From contig UQUJ01000102.1 in the NCBI GenBank assembly GCA_900544195.1, positions 1 to 5,041 on the forward strand: a stretch of DNA of 5,041 nucleotides, written 5' to 3'. This stretch comes from an uncultured Alistipes sp. (lineage in GTDB: Bacteria > Bacteroidota > Bacteroidia > Bacteroidales > UBA932). Position numbers and translations under genes: made by a program. The notes under the pieces were generated by a model, which saw only the letters and a program-made list of their open reading frames with translations, ran no database searches and was not told the origin of the DNA. Below are positions 1-5,041 of the stretch, one piece after another (position 1 is the first letter of the stretch; every line of letters starts with the position of its first letter).

Positions 1-1
1 C

Positions 2-175
2 GGCAAGGTCAATTTCCTTCAGATGGGCAGATACGGAGAGTTCTCTGAGCAAACCTACCGTAATAACTTCGAAAATGAGACCTTCGAGAAACCGCCCCGT
101 AAACCACATACGGACCATCGGTTGATAAGCGTGATATTTGCTTATCGTCATATTATCAACCCCATTATTCCGTAA
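2..175 (+). pseudogene. Putative transposase remnant, N-terminal part, truncated at both ends
   Basis: An open frame enters from the left edge and runs 57 codons to a TAA at 173-175. Its first part reads GKVNFLQMGRYGEFSEQTYR followed by NNFEN, which I recall as a conserved N-terminal stretch of a DDE-type transposase family common in Bacteroidales. After about position 95 the protein (ETFEKPPRKPHTDHR and onward) no longer looks like that family, where an acidic/aromatic FDW-type continuation would be expected. The stop falls inside the palindrome at 164-192. The likely reading is a transposase cut short by deletion or rearrangement, with its catalytic domain missing. Family assignment is from memory of the motif and is not verified. 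It could instead be the natural C-terminus of an unrelated protein, since the start lies outside the window. Confidence 0.45.
121..160. repeat. Nested inverted repeats (GATAAG half-sites)
   Basis: GTTGATAA (121-128) is the exact reverse complement of TTATCAAC (153-160). Within it GATAAGC (124-130) is the reverse complement of GCTTATC (140-146). The first half can therefore pair with either of two downstream partners. The block lies in the tail of the transposase-like frame, directly before the 164-192 hairpin. It could be an element end, a recombinase or regulator binding site, or chance in AT-rich DNA. No function can be assigned from the sequence. Confidence 0.4.
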
Positions 176-192
176 AATATTTACGGAATAAT
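164..192 (+). terminator. Strong AT-rich hairpin, probable terminator
   Basis: ATTATTCCGTAAA (164-176) pairs perfectly with TTTACGGAATAAT (180-192) around a 3-nt loop, giving a 13-bp stem. A moderately T-rich stretch (ATTTTATTAG, then TATATTTCC) follows on the plus strand, which suits termination of whatever reads in from the left. The stop codon of the transposase-like frame lies in the stem. The core CGTAAA...TTTACG is shared with the hairpin at 243-266, so an alternative is that both are structured ends of mobile elements. Confidence 0.5.
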
Positions 193-222
193 ATTTTATT
201 AGTATATTTCCTCTAAAAAACA

Positions 223-266
223 GTTTCTTTCTTATGTGACGGGCGTAAAAAGGCACCTTTTTACGC
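223..266 (+). repeat. Left copy of inverted hairpin-bearing repeat
   Basis: Bases 223-251 (GTTTCTTTCTTATGTGAC, then G, then GGCGTAAAAA) match the reverse complement of 5012-5040 at 28 of 29 positions; the single difference is G here and A in the other copy. Both copies continue into a hairpin of the form CGTAAAAA-NN-loop-NN-TTTTTAYG, so the repeat is about 44 nt. The top two stem pairs here are G:C and G:C, against T:A and C:G in the right copy, so pairing is kept though sequence changed. The left copy sits between the transposase remnant and the 3' end of the ligase gene. Confidence 0.85.
243..266 (-). terminator. Terminator of the acyl-CoA ligase gene
   Basis: GCGTAAAAAGG (243-253) pairs with CCTTTTTACGC (256-266), an 11-bp perfect inverted repeat about a 2-nt centre (in practice a 10-bp stem with a 4-nt loop). 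Read on the minus strand it begins 27 nt beyond the ligase stop codon. T-runs inside the descending arm rather than after it are common in Bacteroidota terminators. It is also the hairpin part of the repeat at 223-266, so termination may not be its only role. Confidence 0.6.
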
Positions 267-293
267 AGCCATATATTCATTTACCGGGAATAA

Positions 294-1937
294 TTACTTG
301 TAGAGGAAGCGCTTGATGCTCATCTTAGGAGTCTTCTCGAACGGCTGGTCCACAATCTCTACCTTGGCGATCTGGCTGTAGTTCGGAAGCTGTCTGTCGG
401 AATTGATGCGGATCCTCTCAGGAAGGTCGGAAACCTCCTCCTGGTCAAGGCCATCCTTGCGGAGAGCCTCCTGGTCGAGATAGACGAGCGCCACGAGCTT
501 GGACGCGCGGTCCACCACGACGGACTCCTGCACATAAGGCTGACTGTTAACCACGGCCTCAACCTCCTCCGGATAGATGTTCTGGCCGTTGGCCGAAAGG
601 ATCATCGACTTGCTGCGTCCCTTGATGTAGAGGTTGCCGTCGTCGTCGAACAGTCCAAGGTCACCGGTGCGGAGGAAGCCGTCCTCGGTGAAGGCATTGG
701 CGGAAGCCTCGGGATTCTTGTAGTAGCCGATACAGATGTTCTCGCCTTTCGCCTGGATCTCGCCGACTATGTGCCTCGGATCATCGGAGTCAATCCTCAC
801 GGTGGCACAGTCGACAGGTTTTCCGCAGGAGCCGGCGACATATTCAGAACTACCGGCATAGGCCAGCAGCGGCGTCGCCTCGGTCATGCCGTAGCCCACG
901 GTGTAAGGAAGCTTGATCTTCTTGAACCACTTCTCGATCTCAGGGTTCACCGGCGCGCCGCCAAGGATGAACTCCCCTACCTCGCCACCGAAAGCATTGA
1001 TCAGGCCGTCATGTATCTTCTTGAATATAATTGTGTTGATCCCGGGGATCCTGGTAAGGATCTTAATCATCGGCTTGTCCAGCACAGGCTTCACCTTGGA
1101 CTTGAAGATCTTCTCCATCACAAGCGGCACGGTGATGAGCTGGTAAGGCCTGACCTCCTGGAAGGCTTTCATCAGTGTGCTTGGTGTAGGGGTCTTTCCC
1201 AGCCAGTAGATAGACGTGCCGTTGCAGAGCGGATAGATGAACTCGGTCACGAGGCCGTACATGTGGGCCATCGGGAGCATGGAGATCATCCTGTTCTTGT
1301 CAGAGGTCGGACGATGAACCTGGCTGAACTCGATCGTGGCGCTGAAATTCCTGTAGGTCAGCATCACGCCCTTCGGGTTGCCGGTCGAGCCGGACGTGTA
1401 GTTGATGACCGCCAGGTCGTCCATGTTGTCAGTCGGGTAGACAACATCCTCCGGGCCGAAGCCGTCAGGGTACTTCCCGGCGAGGAGATTGTCGATGCTG
1501 TTCCAGAGCGCCTCGATCTCAGGCTTGCGGCAATAGAGTATCTTCAGGTTGTCCACATCCATTACGACCTTGACCTCAGGCATCTTGGCGATGTCCAGCT
1601 TAGCCCATTTGTCTGCGTTGGTCAGCAATGCCATGCTGTCCGAATGGTTCACGAGGCTCTCCACGCTTTCCGGAGTGAAATCCGCCAGTATCGGCACGAT
1701 GACGGCCTCGTAGGTGTTCACGGCCAGATAGGACATGCCCCAGCGGGCGCTGTTGCGGGCCCAGAGGGCGATGTGCTGCCCCTTCTGAAGACCGGCCTTG
1801 TCGAAGAAGATGTGGAACTTCTCGATCAAAGTGGCCATCTGTGAATATGTGAAGGATTCGCCGCCAAGGGTGTTAAGCGCGGACTTGTTCCAATATTTTC
1901 TGGTCGCGTTCTGCAACCGGGTCAGATAGTGATCCAT
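294..1937 (-). CDS. AMP-forming acyl-CoA synthetase/ligase (FadD-like)
   Basis: Member of the adenylate-forming (ANL) superfamily, which activates a carboxylic acid with ATP to an acyl-adenylate and transfers it to CoA. Visible motifs in the 547-aa protein: the P-loop YTSGSTGNPKGV (about 180-191), LPMAHMYG (221-228), the A4-like GGAP (326-329), A5 GYGMTEATP (348-356), A7 TGDLG (424-428), the hinge KGRSKSMI (439-446), GQNIYPEEVE (451-460), and the C-terminal catalytic lysine in KMSIKR (K542). All core motifs are intact and the length suits long/medium-chain acyl-CoA synthetases. The ATG at 1937 is preferred over an in-frame TTG at 1946 because it fits the promoter and is a standard start. The long N- and C-terminal domains are complete and no membrane segment is obvious, so a cytosolic or membrane-associated enzyme is likely. 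It diverges from the HAD gene. The acyl substrate cannot be read from the sequence; a role in fatty-acid activation is an inference. Confidence 0.9.
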   Translation of the reverse strand: MDHYLTRLQNATRKYWNKSALNTLGGESFTYSQMATLIEKFHIFFDKAGLQKGQHIALWARNSARWGMSYLAVNTYEAVIVPILADFTPESVESLVNHSDSMALLTNADKWAKLDIAKMPEVKVVMDVDNLKILYCRKPEIEALWNSIDNLLAGKYPDGFGPEDVVYPTDNMDDLAVINYTSGSTGNPKGVMLTYRNFSATIEFSQVHRPTSDKNRMISMLPMAHMYGLVTEFIYPLCNGTSIYWLGKTPTPSTLMKAFQEVRPYQLITVPLVMEKIFKSKVKPVLDKPMIKILTRIPGINTIIFKKIHDGLINAFGGEVGEFILGGAPVNPEIEKWFKKIKLPYTVGYGMTEATPLLAYAGSSEYVAGSCGKPVDCATVRIDSDDPRHIVGEIQAKGENICIGYYKNPEASANAFTEDGFLRTGDLGLFDDDGNLYIKGRSKSMILSANGQNIYPEEVEAVVNSQPYVQESVVVDRASKLVALVYLDQEALRKDGLDQEEVSDLPERIRINSDRQLPNYSQIAKVEIVDQPFEKTPKMSIKRFLYK

Positions 1938-1955
1938 ATTTCTCAAATTATATTA

Positions 1956-1989
1956 CAAAATTAACTGAATCCAACGGATTCTTCACAAA
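1956..1989 (-). promoter_or_regulatory. Bacteroidota-type promoter for the ligase gene
   Basis: On the minus strand TAATTTTG (1956-1963) matches the -7 consensus TAnnTTTG exactly, and TTTG (1986-1989) lies 22 nt upstream in the -33 position, close to the usual 19-21 nt. Transcription would start near 1950, giving a leader of roughly a dozen bases before the ATG at 1937. The element overlaps the control region of the divergent HAD gene. Consensus match only; not measured. Confidence 0.55.
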
Positions 1990-1999
1990 GAATAAATAG

Positions 2000-2007
2000 T
2001 ATATTTG
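2000..2007 (+). promoter_or_regulatory. Bacteroidota-type -7 element for the HAD gene
   Basis: TATATTTG (2000-2007) matches TAnnTTTG exactly. No clear TTTG is seen at the -33 distance. Transcription would begin near 2014, about 20 nt before the ATG at 2035. This places the in-frame TTG at 2005, the start of a longer reading frame, inside the promoter, so it cannot be translated from this transcript. Confidence 0.5.
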
Positions 2008-2034
2008 CAGAAATCGGTTATTTGTGGCGAAATT

Positions 2035-2877
2035 ATGAAGAAAAGACCAATCGTAGCGCTGATTTACGACTTCGACGGAACCCTGTCTCCCGGGAATATG
2101 CAGGAATTCGGATTCATCCAGGCCATCGGGAAGACCCCGGAGGAGTTCTGGAGGATGAGCGACGGCCTCGCTGTCGGCCAGGACGCGAGCAACGTCCTCT
2201 CGTATATGAAGATGATGTTCGACGAGGCGAAGAAGAACGGCATCAAGCTCCGCAGGAGCGACTTCCGGAAGTTCGGCCGCCACATTCAACTCTTCGATGG
2301 CGTAAGGGAATGGTTCGGCATGATCAATGAATATGGCGAGTCACGCGGCGTGCAGATCGAGCATTACATCAACTCCTCCGGCCTCAAGGAGATCATCGAG
2401 GGCAGCCCGATCGCCAAGGAGTTCAAGCACATCTTCGCCTGCTCCTACATGTACAACAAGGACGGCGAGGCCGAGTGGCCGGGAATCGCCGTCGACTACA
2501 CGGCGAAGACCCAGTACATATTCAAGATCAACAAGGGAATATTCAGCGCCCACGACAACAAGATGGTCAACGAGAGTGTCGCCGAGGACAAGAAGAGAAT
2601 CCCCTACCCCCAGATGATCTACTTCGGTGACGGTGAGACCGACATCCCGTGCATGAAGATCGTCAAGATGTTCGGAGGGCACGCCATCGCCGTCTACGAC
2701 GAGAGCAGTCCGAAGAAGAAAGCCTTCGCCAAGACCCTCCAGCACCAAGGCCGCGTCAACTTCACCGTCCCCGCAAACTACACCAAGGACAGCAAGACCT
2801 ACAAGGTGGTCTGTGCCATAATCGACAAGATCAAAGCCGACTACGAGCTCAAAAGGCTGAGCAAGTCAGCCTTTTGA
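2035..2877 (+). CDS. HAD-superfamily hydrolase (probable phosphatase)
   Basis: A 280-aa haloacid dehalogenase-like protein, most likely a soluble Mg-dependent phosphatase. Motif I is DFDGTL (12-17), with D12 the expected nucleophile and D14 the acid/base. Motif II is the serine of INSSG (112-116). A plausible motif III lysine is K158 in YTAKTQ. Motif IV is YFGDGETDIPCM, with D199 and D203 as metal ligands. The roughly 95 residues between motifs I and II are mostly helical in character and would form a C1-type cap, which is where substrate choice lies. The overall plan recalls phosphoserine-phosphatase-like HADs, but nothing seen fixes a substrate. The ATG at 2035 is chosen because the -7 element lies at 2000-2007 and the catalytic motif follows soon after. 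It is divergent from the acyl-CoA ligase with 97 bp between starts, so the two may be co-regulated; a shared pathway is only a guess. Confidence 0.88.
   Translation: MKKRPIVALIYDFDGTLSPGNMQEFGFIQAIGKTPEEFWRMSDGLAVGQDASNVLSYMKMMFDEAKKNGIKLRRSDFRKFGRHIQLFDGVREWFGMINEYGESRGVQIEHYINSSGLKEIIEGSPIAKEFKHIFACSYMYNKDGEAEWPGIAVDYTAKTQYIFKINKGIFSAHDNKMVNESVAEDKKRIPYPQMIYFGDGETDIPCMKIVKMFGGHAIAVYDESSPKKKAFAKTLQHQGRVNFTVPANYTKDSKTYKVVCAIIDKIKADYELKRLSKSAF
2849..2877 (+). terminator. Terminator hairpin inside the 3' end of the HAD gene
   Basis: TCAAAAGGCTGA (2849-2860) and TCAGCCTTTTGA (2866-2877) pair perfectly over 12 bp around the loop GCAAG. The stem ends exactly on the TGA stop codon, so the last codons of the HAD gene encode the hairpin. 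It has the same AAAAGG/CCTTTT design as the ligase terminator. Confidence 0.7.
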
Positions 2878-2931
2878 ACCTCCTTGCGTCGCTTCGCGCT
2901 GCGCGCGCTTTCCATTGCACCCCAGTCCATG

Positions 2932-2952
2932 ATTCCTGTTGCTGACAGGAAT
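2932..2952. terminator. Short hairpin between the convergent HAD and methyltransferase genes
   Basis: ATTCCTGT (2932-2939) pairs with ACAGGAAT (2945-2952) around a 5-nt loop. It adjoins the methyltransferase stop codon (2953-2955, minus strand). On the minus strand no T-run follows; on the plus strand the next bases are TTTAAAGATTTTC. It may act weakly in either direction. The stem is short, so this is a candidate only. Confidence 0.4.
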
Positions 2953-4194
2953 TTAAAGATTTTCTATCTGGTTCATAAGACGGATGACGGCTCGTCCCAT
3001 GGCATAGGCGAGGTTCACTGGGACGGCGTTCCCTATCTGCTTGTACTTAGATGACATATTCCCGGAAAAATTCCAGTCATCAGGAAAAGTCTGGATTCTG
3101 GCATATTCACGGACAGTCAAAGGACGGGTCTGAGTGGGATGGCAACGTTCCGTCTGCTTCTGCGCGGGCGCGCATGTGAGCGTGAGACTTGGCTCGTCCA
3201 GTGACAGCCTTCTGGCCATTCCTGTCTTGCCACCTCCGAGATTATAGCTGCCTTTCATATATTCCTTGGCCACTTCCTCCGGCAAGTCGCGCCAATCTCC
3301 GCCCATCGGTACCAAGTCCATAACATTCTTCTTCTTCTCCGGATACTGCTGTCCCTCACTTTCAGGAACATCCACCGGATAAAGATCTCCCGCGAAGAAA
3401 GCATCACGCAAAGTCATGACGCGGCGATAAGGAGCCGGCCAATCAAATGACACCTTACCTGCTAAATCTTTCCTCACGGCGACAAGAAACAGCCTTTCCC
3501 TCTTCTGCGGAACCTTGAACATCACCGCTTTCAGGACACGAGGCGGGATCAATGAATATCCTAACTCCTCTATGACGTTGGTTATCGTCTCCAATGTGCG
3601 ACCATTGTCATGCTCCCTCAGTCCTTTGACATTCTCACACAGAAACACTTTGGGCTGAATCTCCTTTACGGCCCTCGCAAGCTCAAAGAAAAGGGTGCCT
3701 CGCGTTTCCTCAAAGCCACGGCGTTTCCCGGCATATGAGAACGCCTGGCAAGGGAATCCGCCTGACAAAAAATCCACCTTGCCTTTCAGGCCGGTGAAAT
3801 CCACAGTATGGATGTCCTCTTCCACCACATTCCAGCCGGGTCTGTTGACTCTTAGAGTCTCACAGGCTTCATGGTCAAACTCATTCAGAAGCACATGTTG
3901 AAAACCAGCCATCTCCATACCCAAGGCCAAGCCTCCAGCCCCAGCGAAAAGCTCAACGGAAGTGTATGGCCTTGATGGCTTGGTCTGCAACTCCTCCTCC
4001 CATTTTCCGGACAGCATCTGGGATATTTCCGGAACGCCTCTCAGATCATCCATCCGGAAAAACGGATCCCTACCATCACCGCCATCCTCCAGAACATACT
4101 TCCCGGAATCCACCCAGGAACGTACTGTCGAGCGGGACACTCCCATAACGTCGGCGAAATTATTCGGGGATATTCTTGCGTCTGAATAATTCAT
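2953..4194 (-). CDS. Type II C5-cytosine DNA methyltransferase, Eco47II/SinI-like, with N-terminal HTH
   Basis: A 413-aa m5C methyltransferase that protects host DNA from the adjacent endonuclease. Residues about 12-31 (NFADVMGVSRSTVRSWVDSG) look like a helix-turn-helix, and the first 60 residues resemble a MerR/excisionase-type DNA-binding domain. The catalytic part follows in canonical order: motif I FAGAGGLALG (83-92, SAM binding), motif IV GGFPCQAFS with nucleophile C149, motif VI ENVKGL (187-192), motif VIII QKRERLFLVAVR (230-241), a target-recognition region (about 242-356), motif IX around 357-374, and motif X QIGNAVPVN (386-394). Nothing catalytic is missing. The recognition region (SLTLTCAPAQKQTERCHP) and the partner enzyme point to the GGNCC/GGWCC group, by resemblance from memory. 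It starts 2 nt after the endonuclease stop, so translation is probably coupled. The N-terminal HTH may repress the operon, as shown for some other m5C methyltransferases such as M.SsoII. Confidence 0.93.
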   Translation of the reverse strand: MNYSDARISPNNFADVMGVSRSTVRSWVDSGKYVLEDGGDGRDPFFRMDDLRGVPEISQMLSGKWEEELQTKPSRPYTSVELFAGAGGLALGMEMAGFQHVLLNEFDHEACETLRVNRPGWNVVEEDIHTVDFTGLKGKVDFLSGGFPCQAFSYAGKRRGFEETRGTLFFELARAVKEIQPKVFLCENVKGLREHDNGRTLETITNVIEELGYSLIPPRVLKAVMFKVPQKRERLFLVAVRKDLAGKVSFDWPAPYRRVMTLRDAFFAGDLYPVDVPESEGQQYPEKKKNVMDLVPMGGDWRDLPEEVAKEYMKGSYNLGGGKTGMARRLSLDEPSLTLTCAPAQKQTERCHPTQTRPLTVREYARIQTFPDDWNFSGNMSSKYKQIGNAVPVNLAYAMGRAVIRLMNQIENL

Positions 4195-4196
4195 GT

Positions 4197-4949
4197 CTAT
4201 CCCGGATATTGGCAGAGTGAATCGAAACCCTCGTAAGTAGAGAACGCAAGCAGATAAAGACTCTTCAACACGTCCGGATTGAAACTCATCAGTTCCTCAT
4301 AGACCGTGTTCCGCAAAGCCAGTTCACTATTGTCGGCAACGACATCCCCGATGATGTCTGGCAGCGCATTACAAAGCCTGAAGAATGCTGTCCTGTCATC
4401 GAAGACCAATTCGTAGAATTTATCCATCGACATCCTGCGGATCCTATTATGAAGAAACGGGCGACCGTCAATGGACACCTTCCACGGCTCATCCTTTGAT
4501 TTCATGGAAATGACCTCAACAAGATAGCAAACCGCCTGATCATCCTCCAGCAATTTATTCTGCATCTTCATGTAGGTCTTTTGGGAAGAGGCGGAATTCA
4601 TGGTGTTGTGTTTGTTCTTCATCTCCACGAAGATATGCCTCGCATGGTTTTCCACATCGAAGCCAGCCTTTGGAACAATCCAGCCATTCCCGGCATAGTT
4701 GAAAAGCTGCTGATGGAAATAGCCTATACGGTTTGTGTTGGACTTGTCTATCTGACGGAAGCATTCTTCCGATATGACCTGCTCCATTGACTTTCGGTAG
4801 ACCTTGGCATCAAAAGTCAATTTGATAGGATCGGCTATGTTCTCGTTGAACTCACTCAGGTTTATGCTACGCCGATAAAGACGGACGGTGTCCTGCACGT
4901 GTCCGTAGATGTCCTCATCGGAAATGAATCCCAAATTATAAGCCTTCAT
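4197..4949 (-). CDS. Type II restriction endonuclease, Eco47II family (GGNCC-like)
   Basis: A 250-aa endonuclease of the family typified by Eco47II, which cuts unmethylated GGNCC-type sites. Recognisable stretches are NLGFISDEDIYGHV (5-18), DPIKLTFDAKVY (40-51), DKSNTNRIGYFHQ (68-80) and VEMKNKHNTMNSASSQKTYM (108-127). A PD-(D/E)XK-type centre is inferred as D98 in GFDVEN, with E109 and K111 in VEMKNK (D-x10-ExK). The ATG at 4949 is chosen over the in-frame ATG at 5027: the family sequence begins at MKAYNLGF, the -7 promoter element lies at 4989-4996, and the 26 extra residues would be encoded by the terminal repeat and promoter. It is the first gene of a two-gene operon; the methyltransferase follows after 2 nt. 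The reading frame is uninterrupted and appears complete. The exact cut site within the GGNCC/GGWCC group is not determinable here. Confidence 0.88.
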   Translation of the reverse strand: MKAYNLGFISDEDIYGHVQDTVRLYRRSINLSEFNENIADPIKLTFDAKVYRKSMEQVISEECFRQIDKSNTNRIGYFHQQLFNYAGNGWIVPKAGFDVENHARHIFVEMKNKHNTMNSASSQKTYMKMQNKLLEDDQAVCYLVEVISMKSKDEPWKVSIDGRPFLHNRIRRMSMDKFYELVFDDRTAFFRLCNALPDIIGDVVADNSELALRNTVYEELMSFNPDVLKSLYLLAFSTYEGFDSLCQYPG

Positions 4950-4988
4950 GCTAAATGGACATGCCGTTAATGGCAGAATCCATATTTG

Positions 4989-4996
4989 CAAACTTA
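4989..4996 (-). promoter_or_regulatory. Promoter -7 element for the restriction-modification operon
   Basis: TAAGTTTG on the minus strand matches TAnnTTTG exactly. Transcription would start near 4982 and give a leader of about 33 nt before the endonuclease ATG at 4949. No clear TTTG lies in the -33 position; that position is instead filled by the hairpin of the right-hand repeat (4997-5019), which ends directly against this element. By eye I saw no second exact TAnnTTTG in the endonuclease 3' region that would serve the methyltransferase alone. Confidence 0.5.
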
Positions 4997-5040
4997 CATA
5001 AAAATCTGCGATTTTTACGCCTGTCACATAAGAAAGAAAC
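4997..5040 (-). repeat. Right copy of inverted hairpin-bearing repeat
   Basis: On the minus strand this reads GTTTCTTTCTTATGTGAC, then A, then GGCGTAAAAA, the same as the left copy apart from one base, and then a hairpin: TAAAAATC pairs with GATTTTTA around a 3-nt loop (4999-5017), extended by a G·T wobble and a C:G pair to 4997-5019. Similarity may continue beyond the window, because only base 5041 is visible further out (it differs from its counterpart at 222). The repeat sits directly upstream of the restriction-modification promoter. Confidence 0.85.
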
Positions 5041-5041
5041 A

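Noticed and set aside
771..1844. Long 357-codon plus-strand open frame opposite the ligase gene
   Set aside because: It lies wholly antisense to a gene with all ANL motifs intact. The translation is rich in R, H, V, D and G with no recognisable domain, as expected of a shadow of GC-rich coding DNA.
2005..2034. TTG start giving a 290-aa HAD protein
   Set aside because: The TTG is part of the -7 element TATATTTG; the ATG at 2035 gives a normal start near motif I.
2341..2748. 135-codon minus-strand open frame opposite the HAD gene
   Set aside because: Low-complexity L/V/D/G-rich translation, antisense to a well-supported HAD gene; a shadow frame.
294..4949. Uneven count of GGNCC sites (six seen in the ligase, none in HAD, one in the R-M genes)
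   Set aside because: Could suggest site avoidance by the R-M genes, but the regions are short, base composition differs, and the exact recognition sequence is not known, so no conclusion is safe.
4950..5027. 26-residue N-terminal extension of the endonuclease from the ATG at 5027
   Set aside because: This ATG lies in the repeat and upstream of the -7 promoter element, and the family-like sequence begins at the ATG at 4949.
1..5041. CRISPR arrays, tRNA/rRNA genes, riboswitches
   Set aside because: No regularly spaced direct repeats, no cloverleaf-like sequence and no recognisable riboswitch core were seen; the leaders are all short.

Overview
The window looks like a piece of a Bacteroidota (probably Bacteroidales) chromosome. 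Three upstream regions carry the TAnnTTTG -7 element typical of that phylum, the starts lack strong Shine-Dalgarno sequences, and several hairpins are of the AAAAAGG/CCTTTTT kind often seen as terminators there. A broken transposase-like fragment at the left edge also fits. The genus cannot be set from this sequence.

Layout: (1) Positions 1-293 hold no intact gene. They contain the 3'-degraded remnant of a putative transposase (2-175), a set of nested inverted repeats (121-160), a strong AT-rich hairpin (164-192) and a repeat whose hairpin doubles as a terminator (223-266). (2) Positions 294-1937, minus strand, encode an AMP-forming acyl-CoA synthetase/ligase of 547 aa. (3) Positions 2035-2877, plus strand, encode a 280-aa HAD-superfamily phosphatase that diverges from the ligase across a 97-bp promoter region; its terminator hairpin lies inside the end of its own coding sequence. 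(4) Positions 2953-4949, minus strand, form a complete type II restriction-modification (R-M) operon: an Eco47II-like endonuclease followed, 2 nt after its stop, by a C5-cytosine methyltransferase with an N-terminal helix-turn-helix. Both resemble the GGNCC/GGWCC-specific group (Eco47II, Sau96I, SinI). This module is visibly less GC-rich than the ligase.

The endonuclease cuts unmodified DNA and the methyltransferase protects the host. The endonuclease comes first in the operon, so the DNA-binding domain on the methyltransferase is the obvious candidate for a regulator. The ligase and HAD genes look like ordinary chromosomal metabolism.

The least ordinary feature is a repeat of about 44 nt present in inverted orientation at 223-266 and 4997-5040. 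The two copies share a 29-nt block with one mismatch, and each runs into a hairpin. The top two base pairs of the hairpins differ between copies but remain paired. The copies bracket the whole ligase/HAD/R-M segment, and the right copy abuts the R-M promoter. Otherwise the gene content is of known families.
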